The notes under the pieces are model-generated. The model had not been told where the DNA came from. It did no database searches and was given only the letters and a program-made list of their open reading frames with translations. 64,000 nucleotides of DNA, from the NCBI GenBank assembly GCA_023213395.1, contig CM041465.1, positions 26,233,741 through 26,297,740 of the forward strand, in the 5' to 3' direction. Position 1 is the first letter of the stretch, and every line of letters starts with the position of its first letter. Position numbers and translations under genes: made by a program. This document shows, piece after piece, positions 10,951 through 20,091 of this stretch. The stretch comes from Cycas panzhihuaensis (Eukaryota; Cycadophyta).

Positions 10951-11639
10951 AGGTCTAAAGAAGCTAGGGCTAAGACTATCTAGAGTTAAAATCTATTAAA
11001 AAAATAATTGTTGGTGAAGATTCTCAAGAAGAAAAGGATGTTGTATGAATAGAGATAACTCTAGTATGACACAGTATGGAACTATATGGAATTTTTTTAA
11101 AGTGCTCTAATTTAGATGAAATTCAGTGGAAAGGTTCACCTCATCAAATAGAGCAATCTATCCAAAAGGATCAACCTTAGATTTGGAGCAAATAAGTGAG
11201 AAATAAGGATTTACAATAGATTCCCATTAAACTCTTATGTTGCAAAATTCTCTCTTTTTTCTCAGTTTTACTAGGTAAAACTATACTTAAAATATTCATC
11301 TCATTAATACAATTCATTTGACTATAAGTTTGAAGAATTTCATTAGATATTTTTTGAGTTACAAGAATTTCTTCCTCTCAAACCCTAGGATGGTTATATA
11401 CTTTCAAGGCCATTTCTAAAGTGCCTAAGAAGAATCTTATAAAAATAATAGATCCTTAAAGCCCTAGCCAATAGCTTTTGTTTGAGACCACTCTCTCTCA
11501 AATCTATACACCCATACCTTTTCATATAAATTTATATTATTGTATAGTCATATGACTAGAACTTAGTTTGATCAGTCTTTCTTATTCCCACACTTATAAA
11601 TATCAGTTACTCCTAAAAAATAGACTCCTTATTCTATCT

Positions 11640-12540
11640 ATATGAAGTAAACAAACTAAATGATAAAACTATAGCATCTAGAAGTGAAAAATACATGGAT
11701 TAAATAATTGCAAAAAATGCTTAAGAGATAATAATAGGTAAAGAAACTAAACTAACTAGTGTTATGCTTATAGGCAGTTGGGAACAAAGAGATATACTAG
11801 CTATATCTACAAATTTGTTATCTACGGGAGATGCCACAATAATCCATATTAAGTCTATCACCTCCTCATCTCAATCCTAGAATATTTAAACCTCCTTATA
11901 TAGTAGAAAAAATAACGCACAAATTATCTCACTTAGAGAATAGTTACATAGAATTTATCTCAAAGAATGAGAGAAAGTAACTAACTTTATAACAAAGATT
12001 ATTGAAATAAAAAATGTCTTAGCATCTATAAGAGAAACCTTAATAAATGTTGAACTTGTTTAGTTAATTAAATTGCCAAAATCATTTGACACCATGGTAA
12101 GTACTCTTACCATAGGAGGGTATATTGTAAAATTGTTATCTAATACCTTAATAGGTTATATGCTATAATAAGAGCAAAGAAATAGATAATATGAGGAAGA
12201 CACATACATTGAAGAAGCATTCACATCTAGGTTAAATCTAGAAAATAAAGGATGATCAAGAAATATATAGAGCGGATATAGTAGTAACATTAGAGGATGG
12301 GCTAGAATATATAACCACTCTTGGGGATCATAAGGAAGACTAAGAGAAACTAGAGAATGTATAACCACTTATCCAATGAATATAGGTTATGAAGCTTATA
12401 AAATTATTACTTTTATGGGAGACTTGGACACTCCTCAAACCATTGTCTATAGGCGCAACCAGAGATCCAAAGAGAGAAAAGAGAAGAAGCAAATTATAGC
12501 AAAGACCAGGAAGAAGAAGAGGAAGAAATTACATTCATCA
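11640..12540 (+). pseudogene. gag: Gag remnant, Copia-G
   Basis: Fragments such as SLREXLHRIYL, VTNFITKIIEIKNVL and LVXLIKLPKSFDTMVSTL match the middle of copia Gag (UBN2), where the L-P-x-x-(F/Y)-D/E motif is typical. A basic KERKEKK stretch follows near 12470-12520. Numerous TAG stops break it. The leader from 10951 to about 11640 carries no gene. Confidence 0.65.
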
Positions 12541-12564
12541 TAGGTCTCCTTGTGTGCACCAATA

Positions 12565-13152
12565 AAGATAAAGATTGGTATATAGATTTAGGAGTGTCAA
12601 ATCACATGATAAGTAAGCAAGAATGATTTACAACACTGAAATTATACTTTCTCAATAAATATGTTAAACTTGATGATAACTTTCCTCTACAAATCCAAGG
12701 GAAAGATATTGTTGCTATTGAAATTGATGGAAAAATTAGAAAAAATAGAGAAGTATTATATGTACCTAATTTAAAAGGAAATCTATTATCTATATCCTAA
12801 TTAAAGAAGAAAGGACTACAAGTTATATTTAATATAGATGAGAGTTTTCATATCCATGACATGGAGAAAAATGGAATTGTAATAGCAAAAAGAATTGAAA
12901 TTTGTAATCTCTATAAGTTGATTTCAACACCTATTTTGTCTAACTCTTCTATAAAATCCTTTGTTATTAATATCATTGTTAATGAAATTTGGCATTATAA
13001 TTATGGACAAATCACAAATAGGAGATTGAAATTATTAAAAAAATCTAATATGATAGATGGATTACCTAATATGTTCTTTAAATCATTTGTATGAAAAAGT
13101 TGTATGATGGAAAAGAATCATTGAATTCCTTTTAAACAAAGCATATGGAGAG
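12565..13152 (+). pseudogene. Protease and GAG-pre-integrase remnant, Copia-G
   Basis: DKDWYIDLGVSNHMISKQE (near 12565-12625) is the copia protease site; D-S-G-A has become D-L-G-V. VPNLKGNLLSIS, the usual end of the domain, follows. The frame 12861-13094 is the GAG-pre-IN zone with IWHYNYGQ (functional W-H-x-R-x-G-H). The frame continues to about 13150 in the zinc-binding Cys region, where Copia-B begins. Confidence 0.8.
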
Positions 13153-13471
13153 TGTTTGGGAACATGAAACCATACACAAATGTTTCCAACCACATAATCT
13201 TTTACCATACACAGTAAGCAAATAAATATATTTACAAAAAATAGATGCATAGTACATAGGATTTACATGGGAAAACCCTTTCAGGAAAAAAACACACTAT
13301 AAAAAGATCCTTGATGGATCTCTTAGATTATTGCATAATGGATTGATACAATGATCTTGGATGTTGAATACACAAGGCCTCAAGGTATTTATATTCTTCC
13401 AAGAGGTGTTTACTTAATTAAACCACATTAATATTAACTAAGTGACTTAATAATTAACTGCTATATTAACA
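13153..13471 (-). repeat. 3' LTR of Copia-B
   Basis: On the minus strand it runs TGTTAATATAGC to CCCAAACA (319 bp, TG...CA), preceded by the purine tract AAAGGGGGA at 13472-13480. It interrupts the integrase frame of Copia-G exactly at its left edge. A conserved U5-like block (GTTTTTTTCC, then GGGTTTTCC) lies near 13270-13300. No partner LTR was found in the window. Confidence 0.75.
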
Positions 13472-13579
13472 TCCCCCTTTAACGTAAATGTGGGAAGCCT
13501 ACCAACTGCAACAGTTATGTTATCATGAAGGTTGGGACTATCCTGTAACTTCTTTATCCTTGTTGATACATCCCCCCTC
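13472..13579 (-). other. Two polypurine tracts before the Copia-B 3' LTR
   Basis: On the minus strand AAAGGGGGATG abuts the LTR (13472-13480) and a second, similar tract GAGGGGGGATG lies about 95 bp upstream (13569-13579). Both are followed by TGT. The near one gives the LTR start used here. The far one may be a spare or central-like tract. Confidence 0.55.
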
Positions 13580-14146
13580 AAGAATAACATTGATGAGTCT
13601 ATGTTTGGAACGTATCTTTGTGAATTGATCTTCAGTGAGAGGTTTGGTAAACATGTTCGCAAGTTGGAATTCACTGAGATAGTAGTCAACTTATAGCTTC
13701 CCTGATTTGATATGGTCACGAATATAATGGTGTTGAATCTCAATGTGCTTTGTACATGTATGAAACTCTGGATTCTTTGATAGATGAATGGTACTTTAGT
13801 TATCAACAAAGATAACCAGGTGTCTATTCGAAACTCTAAGAAACCTTGCAACCATATGGCTTCCTTCACACCTACACTGAGTCCTTGACATTCTGCCTCT
13901 GTAGAAGAGAGCGCCAATGTCTGCTACTTCTTTGACTGCCATGAAATAAATCCATTGCCAACTCTAAATAGGTATCCAGCAGTGGACTTCTAATCATCGG
14001 AATCTCCTCCCTAATCAACATCTGTGTAGCCATGCAATTGTATCTCTTCATCTCGATGGTATTTGAGACCAAGATTGATAGTCCCCTTCAAATACTTTCG
14101 AATCTACTTCATTGTAACTAAATGAGGTTCCTAAGGATTTTACATG
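13575..14146 (-). pseudogene. RNase H remnant of Copia-B (left of the Copia-1b insertion)
   Basis: On the minus strand the fragments include EIQLHGYTDVD, KSTAGYLFRVGNGFISW, ALSSTEAECQGLS and a tail like FTKPLTEDQF. The acidic residues of YTD and of EAE are visible. The piece starts at the duplicated ACATG and continues directly from the RT C-terminus at 22407-22500. TAG stops and a frameshift interrupt it. Confidence 0.85.
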
Positions 14147-14458
14147 TGAAAGAATGATGGATCTAGGAGATAAATCACTCACATGCACACAATGGCAATG
14201 GAGAATAAAAAAAAAGATGAAACAAGATATGAGAGCAAACTTGGAGGTGAGAATGAATAATGACTCCCTCATTGAGATTTTACCTTTTATTATTGAGGGT
14301 GAGCATTAGGGTTAGGATTTTCCCATCTAATGACATGTACCCGAAATTACATCTAAATGCACATAAAGTACATTTCATTAAGAGACTAATGCTAATAATA
14401 TATCCTAAAGTCACATACTTAATCTACATAAATGACCTTGATACATTAACCTCTTTCA
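14147..14458 (-). repeat. 3' LTR of Copia-1b
   Basis: It pairs with 22090-22401. On the minus strand it starts TGAAAGAGGTTAATG and ends TTCA, the same ends as in Copia-1a. The left flank ACATG is the duplicated target. Confidence 0.93.
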
Positions 14459-14470
14459 ATCCCCCCCTTA
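14459..14470 (-). other. Polypurine tract of Copia-1b
   Basis: AAGGGGGGGAT on the minus strand lies directly before the 3' LTR. Copia-1a has the equivalent AAAGGGGGAA. Confidence 0.85.
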
Positions 14471-14714
14471 ATGGTGGAAGGTCATTTTCAGAAAATCTAT
14501 TCTATGAGGTCTTCATTTGAGTCTCATTATTACATTGAAATTCTAAATGACACTTTTATGGGAAAACCCTCATGGGGAATAAAAACCTACAAACTTTCTA
14601 AGATCTATAGCCCCTTTTATAAATCAAAATTGCTAAGGTGGCTCTTTGATGTAGCCTGATAGCCAAGTGACTTAAATGTGCAGCTTAATTTGCTAAGTCT
14701 CTATATATTGTTTG

Positions 14715-14885
14715 ATCATTCCCTATGCCCTTTTGGGTTTTCACAGGTTCTGATTTTTCAAAACAAGTACAACCCTTATCCTTCCGTGCCCACATGGGGT
14801 TTTCACAAAGAGGATAGAGCAGAGACTTACTCTTATTCTTCCATGCCCACAAGGGGTTTTCATGAAGAGAATAGAGTATGATAAT
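14715..14885 (-). repeat. Imperfect tandem repeats in the 3' untranslated part of Copia-1b
   Basis: GTGCCCACAWGGGGTTTTCA and ATGCCCACAAGGGGTTTTCA are two units about 52 bp apart, with a decayed third (GCCCTTTTGGGTTTTCAC). Each is followed by AAGAGRATAGAG. The Copia-1a counterpart lies at 6225-6420. Confidence 0.8.
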
Positions 14886-14947
14886 CATGTTGCCATCTTC
14901 TTTGATCAATCGAAGATGGAGGCCCTAAGGCCAAGCTGCCTTCGGAA

Positions 14948-15646
14948 CTATTCAAATTTCACCCTTTGCAGTGGTTTGGTGAAGATATTAGCCACTTGAT
15001 CTGCTGTGGGACAGTAATCTAATTGAATTGTGCCGTCATGAACAAGTTCCCTAATCCTGTGGACTTTCGTACTTATGTGTTTGGTACGATCATGAAATAC
15101 AGGATTTTTTGCCATGCAGATTACTGATTGATTATCCACATGAAGACTCATAGGACTTGTTTAGGTGATATTCAATGTTTCCAATAATTTTTTCAACCAT
15201 ATCACCTCTTTACTAGTCTCAGAAGCAGCAATGTATTTAGCTTTGGCAGTTGAATCTGCAACTATCTTCTGCCGTCTAGATCTCCATGATATTGATGTTG
15301 TTCTAAGAAATGTTATATACCCAGACGTAGATCTTCCTGTATCTTTATCTCCTACAAAGTCTAAATCTGTGTATGCAAAAAGCTTGAAGTCTAAATTAGA
15401 TTCATATAATAGACCATATTTGCTGGTCATCTTAAGGTATCTCAACACTCGCACTGCTGCCTGCCAATGATTTTGCTTAGGATTTATCATGTAATGAGTA
15501 AGAATGCCGATAGAGTGTATAATATATGGCCTTGTATTGGTAGGGTAGATAAGACTACCTACAAGTTTCCTGTAGAGTGTTGCATCTACCTCCCTAGTGT
15601 CACCTTCAGCTAAGAGTTTGGTATTAGGATCCATAGGTAACATCAC
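14948..15646 (-). pseudogene. RNase H domain, Copia-1b
   Basis: Two minus frames (15161-15646 and 14948-15151) cover the RT tail and RNase H: LVGSLIYPTNTRPYI, VRVLRYLKMTSKYGL, LFAYTDLDFVGDKDTGRSTSGY, KAKYIAASETSKEVIWLKKLL, then HVDNQSVICMAKNPVFHDR and the tail VANIFTKPLQRVKFE. The acidic residues in YTD, the glutamate of the AASE block and the DNQ aspartate are present. RNase H degrades the RNA strand during reverse transcription. One break near 15155 separates the two frames. Confidence 0.92.
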
Positions 15647-16549
15647 TAGTCAAGCATCTTCTAACTGAAACTTGGTTAGAAGATCATTGATGTATTTTTC
15701 TTAGGAGAGGAAAATTTTTCCATTCTTTTGTGTTACTTCAATTCCCAAGTAATATTTCATCAAACCGAGGTTAGATAATTCGAACATTTTGCCAAGGTCC
15801 TTTTTCAGCTGGCTTATTGCCTATTCACCATTACCCGTTACTAGTATATCATCCACAAAGATTATGAGATAAATGACTTTATCCTTATGGCACTTGATGA
15901 ATAACGTTGCATCAATATATTGATAGTCACAAACCTCGTATCCAAGTTGCCTCATCCTTTCAGACAACTTGGCAAACCAAGTGCGAGGGGCTTGTTTAAG
16001 GCCATACAAGGACTTTCTGAGCCTGTAAACCTTATGCTCTTGACCTTCGATCTTATATCCTTCTGGCTGAGCCATGTAAATTTCTTCTTTAAGATCTCCA
16101 TTAAGAAATGCAGTCCTAATATCGAGTTGGTGGATTTTCTAACCCTGTTGAGCAGCAAAGGCCACAAGAGTTCTAATTGTAGGCCACTTGGTTGTAGTTG
16201 CAAAGACTTCAGTGTAGTTGATGCCTTCCCTTTGTGTAAATCCTTTAGCTACCAACCTCGCCTTATGTTTTTCAAGGGTACCATCTGATCTATATTTATT
16301 TTTGAACACCTATTTATTTTAAACTACCTTTCTGCTAAGTGGTAGATCAACAAGCTCCCATGTATCATTCTTGATAAGAGATTGGTACTCTTCATTCATG
16401 GCATTTCTCCAAGATTTATGTTTTACAACTTCTTGGTACATTAAGGGCTCTTCATTAAGAGTAAGGTGAAATTTTGCTGGTTCAAGCTTAGTATATAATG
16501 ATTCCTGCATCCTTGCTCTATGGGCACTTCGAGTGCCAATTTTGCCCAC
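15647..16549 (-). pseudogene. Reverse transcriptase domain, Copia-1b
   Basis: The frame 16319-16549 starts the domain (KSWRNAMNEEYQSLIKNDTWELVDLP). 15952-16203 and 15821-16075 give GSESPCMALNKPLALGLPS and, in the other frame, RLRKSLYGLKQAPRTWF and IYLIIFVDDILVTGN. The VDD is the catalytic metal-binding pair of the polymerase. At least two frameshifts and some stops (for example near 16140) inactivate it. Confidence 0.92.
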
Positions 16550-16559
16550 CTCATCTGGT

Positions 16560-16900
16560 CGTATATCCTTATTAAGCTGGCAGGCTTCTCAAGATCCTCG
16601 AGTTAGGAATGAAGTCCTTATTTTCCCAACTTCTTGGTTCTCATCATGTTCATTAAAATGATTATTTTGTGAGGAGGATGTTGATGTGCCTGAGGAAGAT
16701 GGTCCTTCTGCCACTGTTTTGCCTTTATCAATTGAAGGTGGAGAGGATGGTTCTTCTATAATGGCTTTACCTTTGTCAACTCTACTATCTTCAAAAGATG
16801 GTGCTGAATGTACACTCATTGGTTCAGAGTCACAACTTGTATCCTCCAAGGCTCTATTATCAGCTTCCAATATTTGGAGTAATTTATGTCTGTCCCCCCC
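16560..16900 (-). pseudogene. IN-RT hinge of Copia-1b with a repeated DKGK motif
   Basis: The open frame 16589-16870 is rich in Ser, Pro and Glu and contains an internal near-repeat: DKGKAIIEEPSS and DKGKTVAEGPSS about 20 residues apart. It ends GKIRTSFLTRGS. Copia-1a keeps the same segment. This part of copia Pol is usually a flexible linker of low conservation, so its preservation between two copies is notable. Confidence 0.8.
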
Positions 16901-17446
16901 CTAAATTTTAGAATCTAAACATCATACTTGATAACATTATTATAGTGGCGTGAGGGTATTATGGAGTCTAATTTAAGTAATTGATCCTCTATCTCTGCAA
17001 AAATGACATCTCTAGTAACGATGATTTTTCGTTGTAAAGGTATAAAGACCTTATACCCTTTCTTATCCATAGGGTATCTAACAAAGATGCCTTTAAGTGC
17101 CCTTGACTGGAGTTTATTTCGATCAGCATCCAGAATATGGGCATAGCATATAGAGCCAAAAATTCTAAAGTAGTGAACAATGGGGGCTTGTCCTCACCAC
17201 TTTTCATTAAGTGATTGTACTTTATTTGATGGGCTAATAGCATTGATACAATAAACAACTATCTAGATTGCTTCAGCCCATAGATAGATAGGTACATTTT
17301 TATATATTAACATAGCACGAGCCATGTTCATGATTGTCTTATTCATGCACTCGGTAACTCCATTTTGCTATAGGATACTTGCTACAGTTGTTTGATACTT
17401 GATGCCATTGTCTCGAAGGTAGCTTTAAAACCCATGTGAGGTATAG

Positions 17447-17636
17447 TGTAATGAACCGTTACACCAAAACCCTAAGGTGTTAGTTAAGAGGACCCCCCAC
17501 CAAGTAGACCATTACCTCCCCCTCGGTTTAAACAGGCTAGCCCCACCTAGCCCCGCTTTCATCGGCGTTCATATGCCCCACAAGCCCTGGCTACGATAGT
17601 ATTTTGCGTATCGATGACGTTTGGCACGTCACCCCA
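17447..17636 (-). repeat. Left (3') terminal repeat of the TRIM-like element, truncated
   Basis: It matches 17700-17889 with scattered substitutions. It is GC-richer than its surroundings. Relative to the right copy, the 154 bp that include the TATA-like box are missing. Confidence 0.88.
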
Positions 17637-17685
17637 CCACCTCCATAAGCGGTGTTGCCCCCATAGGATTTGAACCCAGGTCTTG

Positions 17686-17697
17686 GCTCTGATACCA
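17686..17697 (-). other. Primer-binding site of the TRIM-like element
   Basis: The minus strand reads TGGTATCAGAGC, two bases after the terminal repeat. The rest of the 63-bp core includes GGGTTCAAATCC (17666-17677), which looks like a tRNA T-arm (B-box) word. Confidence 0.88.
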
Positions 17698-17699
17698 CT

Positions 17700-18043
17700 T
17701 GTAATAAATTGTTACACCAAAATCCTGAGGTGTTAGTGAAGAGGACCCCCCACCAAGTAGACCATTACCTCCCCCCTGGTTTAAACGGGCTAGCCTCACC
17801 TAGCCCCATTTTCATCGGCATTCATGTGCCCCATAGGCCCTGGCTATGATGGCGTTTTGTGCATTAGCGACGTTTAGCACGTCACCCCACTGACAATTAA
17901 TATAAGATTACAAAATACATCATGATGATCTCCTTATACATTACATACATATATATGGGGCTATTAAGGTTACCCATCTCTTAGACTTATGCATGTGGGA
18001 TAAATGCAATACAAGTAACCTCATATGATAGAGGATCATAACA
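17700..18043 (-). repeat. Right (5') LTR of the TRIM-like element
   Basis: It runs TGTTATGATCC to ATTACA on the minus strand (344 bp) and carries a TATATAT box around 17949-17956 in the part absent from the left copy. A promoter in that part fits a complete 5' LTR. Confidence 0.75.
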
Positions 18044-18548
18044 TATATTCACCACCATTATCAATTCGAAGACATTTGAGTTGATAACCTGCCTCTTTTT
18101 CAGTGACGGCTTTGAATTCCTTGAATATACGGAATGCTTCATCTTTCTTATATAGAAAAGCTACCCATACGTTTCTAGTGAAATCATCAATGAAAGAGAT
18201 ATAATATAGCTTGCCCTTCAGTGAAGGAATGGGCATTGGCCCATACAAATCAGAGTGTACCAATTGTAATGGATGGATCGATTTCCACTGACTTTTGGGA
18301 AAGGGTTGTCGATGAGATTTGGCAATGATATAAGCTTCACATTTAAAGGGCTTAGAAGAAAACTTTAGAAGGCTTGGAAGAGTATTAGAAAGATCTCTAA
18401 GTCTATCAATGTGAACATGGCCCATACGAGCATGCCAAAGAGCTTCTGGTGACAACGTTGGATGGGTTAAGATGGAATTAAATGCAAATTCTTCATCGGC
18501 ACAAGGGCTTTGGGCATAATGGGCTTCAGAAGATGGAGAGCCATTTAG

Positions 18549-18896
18549 TCAAAAGAATTTGTCAGAGAGATGTCTAGTCAAAACCACCTGATTAGTTAGA
18601 GGGTGAATGACCTTAAGAGTCTGGTTATTTGTGGTTACACTCAAATCAAATCTAAGAGAAACAAGTGTAGATAAAGAGAGTAGGTTTTGTTTGAGATTGG
18701 GTATGTATAAGACATTAAGTAATATAAAATCTTCTAAGCCTGGGAGTTTCAGGCGAATGTTGCCAATTCCTTCAATAGGTTGTTGTGATTTATTAGCCAT
18801 GTGAACAACTCCATGAACATTTGAGTCAAATCTTTGACATAGACTGTGATTGTATATCATATGTTGAGTTGCTTGTGTCCATGATCCACTGTCCAT
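18549..18896 (-). pseudogene. Protease domain, Copia-1b
   Basis: The open frame starts MDSGSWTQATQHMIYNHSL: the D-S-G aspartic protease triad followed by the copia A-T-x-H-M signature. It then gives VHMANKSQQPIEGIGNIRLKLPGL and VLYIPNLKQNLLSLSTL, the usual flap and end of the domain. The triad is intact in this copy. It joins Gag upstream and the pre-IN region downstream through frames broken by stops. Confidence 0.85.
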
Positions 18897-19099
18897 CGAT
18901 TAAAGCCACACTATTGGCAATTCCAATAGGGCTTGGCATTGGTGAAGGGAATTCACAAGTAATATATCTACACTAAGCTTCAAAGTATCTCTTTGGTTGG
19001 TCAATGGCATTTGATGCTAAAGATCCCTCAAATCTTTGAATATATGCTTATACAAAACCTGCACCACTAAAGGATTCTTTACAAGTTTCTTCAACATTG

Positions 19100-20091
19100 T
19101 GAGCTCCATGTTTTGGTTGGAACTTGGCCAACTTATAAGTGGCAGTTTTGCAATCTTTTGCTAAGTGTCCTTTATGGTTACACCGATCATACATAATAGT
19201 TTAATTACTAGTCCCAAAAGAAGTACTGGTTTAGCCTGACTGTTTTGCTCTTTGTTGAGGTGGCCCTTGGCCTTGAAACTGTCGAGATTGTGATTAAGGG
19301 TTTGATTGACCTTGTAGACGATTTTCCATATTTCTTCCTCTTCCTCTTGCTCGGTTATTTCCTCTACCACGAGAGGGACCTTGATTTTTTGTGTAGCAAA
19401 CTTCTTCTTCTACCTTAAAGGCTACATCTGGAAGAGAGTCAGAGGCTATAAAGTTTGTATCGAAGGTCTTGTCAAATTCTATGAACTTCTCGGCAAGTAC
19501 TTCAAAGTTGAGTGTCTTCAATGTTCCACTAGATTGAAGACTTCCAAGCCAGTTTTTATAATCAGGGACATGTAAACATGACTGGATCAAAAATGCCCAA
19601 GTGATGCATTAGGTCTTAAAGTCTTTATCAATTGCCTATTTGATTGGTCGAAGGAGATTTATTGTCTCATGCGCTCGTCCCTTCTACATTTTTAATTTGT
19701 TCATTTTCAAAATAAGGTGAACAAATTCTAAATCTGACTTTGTATCAAAGTTCTTTCTAAGAACTTCTAGGACCTTCCAGGTTGTATCATGTTCCTCTTC
19801 ATTTATTAAGTTGTGCAAGGAGTGATCAATGACCAACAAAATTCCTGCACGAATCTTTTCATCATCTATCTCCCATTATAGTTTAGTTGTAGTATTTGTA
19901 GGAGCTGTTGGGTCGGATCCACTCGAAGCAGCTGTTGTAACCATTGCTGGTGTGCTGGGTGTAGGCTGCAAGTGGTCTCTCCAAAGGCCTTCATACTTTG
20001 CAACATTTTTAATTCCAGTGTACCATATATCCCAATTTTCTTTGTCTTTCAATATGCAGTTAACATTTTACTTAAATTGAGATGACATGGT
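19100..20091 (-). pseudogene. gag: Gag of Copia-1b
   Basis: The start ATG lies at about 20091 (MSSQFK). KENWDIWYTGIK resembles the capsid N-terminal W motif. The capsid core includes HSLHNLINEEEHDTTWKVL and LIQSCLHVPDYKNW. The open frame 19294-19590 holds an RGRGNNRARGRGRN basic, Arg-Gly-rich segment that probably binds RNA, and a zinc knuckle near 19170-19200 whose first Cys has become Tyr (YDRCNHKGHLAKDC). A few stops interrupt it. Confidence 0.88.

Larger units (their letters stand above)
17447..18043 (-). mobile_element. TRIM-like miniature LTR element inside the Copia-1b integrase
   Basis: Two direct copies of a 190-bp sequence (17447-17636 and 17700-17889), TG...CA on the plus strand, flank a 63-bp core. 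The core holds a perfect PBS complement next to the right copy and a GGAGGTGG purine tract (minus strand) next to the left copy. On the minus strand the right copy extends a further 154 bp upstream to TGTTATGATCC (18043). The insertion limits 17447 and 18043 are flanked by TATAG and TATAT. The 5' LTR is then 344 bp and the 3' LTR lacks its first 154 bp. It has no coding capacity, so it would need another element's enzymes. Confidence 0.85.
16989..18455 (-). pseudogene. Integrase of Copia-1b, split by the TRIM-like element
   Basis: The right part (18455-18049) is open and gives the pre-IN WHARMGHVHIDRL, then the core from LVHSDLYGPM through YISFIDDFTRNVWV to CLRIDNGGEY. The left part (17446 down to 16989) resumes with SHGF-SYLRDNGIKYQ, MARAMLIYKNVPIYLWAEAI, and later the C-terminal KGIRSLYLY-type segment. 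D (HSD), D (IDNGGE) and the following E region are present. The break falls two codons after the GGE motif and carries a TATA duplication, so the insertion alone split this gene. Confidence 0.92.

Noticed and set aside
17637-17699. tRNA gene
   Set aside because: A B-box-like word and a tRNA-complementary PBS are present, but no cloverleaf, A box at proper distance or anticodon arm can be formed.
17447-18043. Cassandra-type TRIM with 5S rRNA in its LTR
   Set aside because: I looked for the 5S internal promoter words in the terminal repeats and did not find them.
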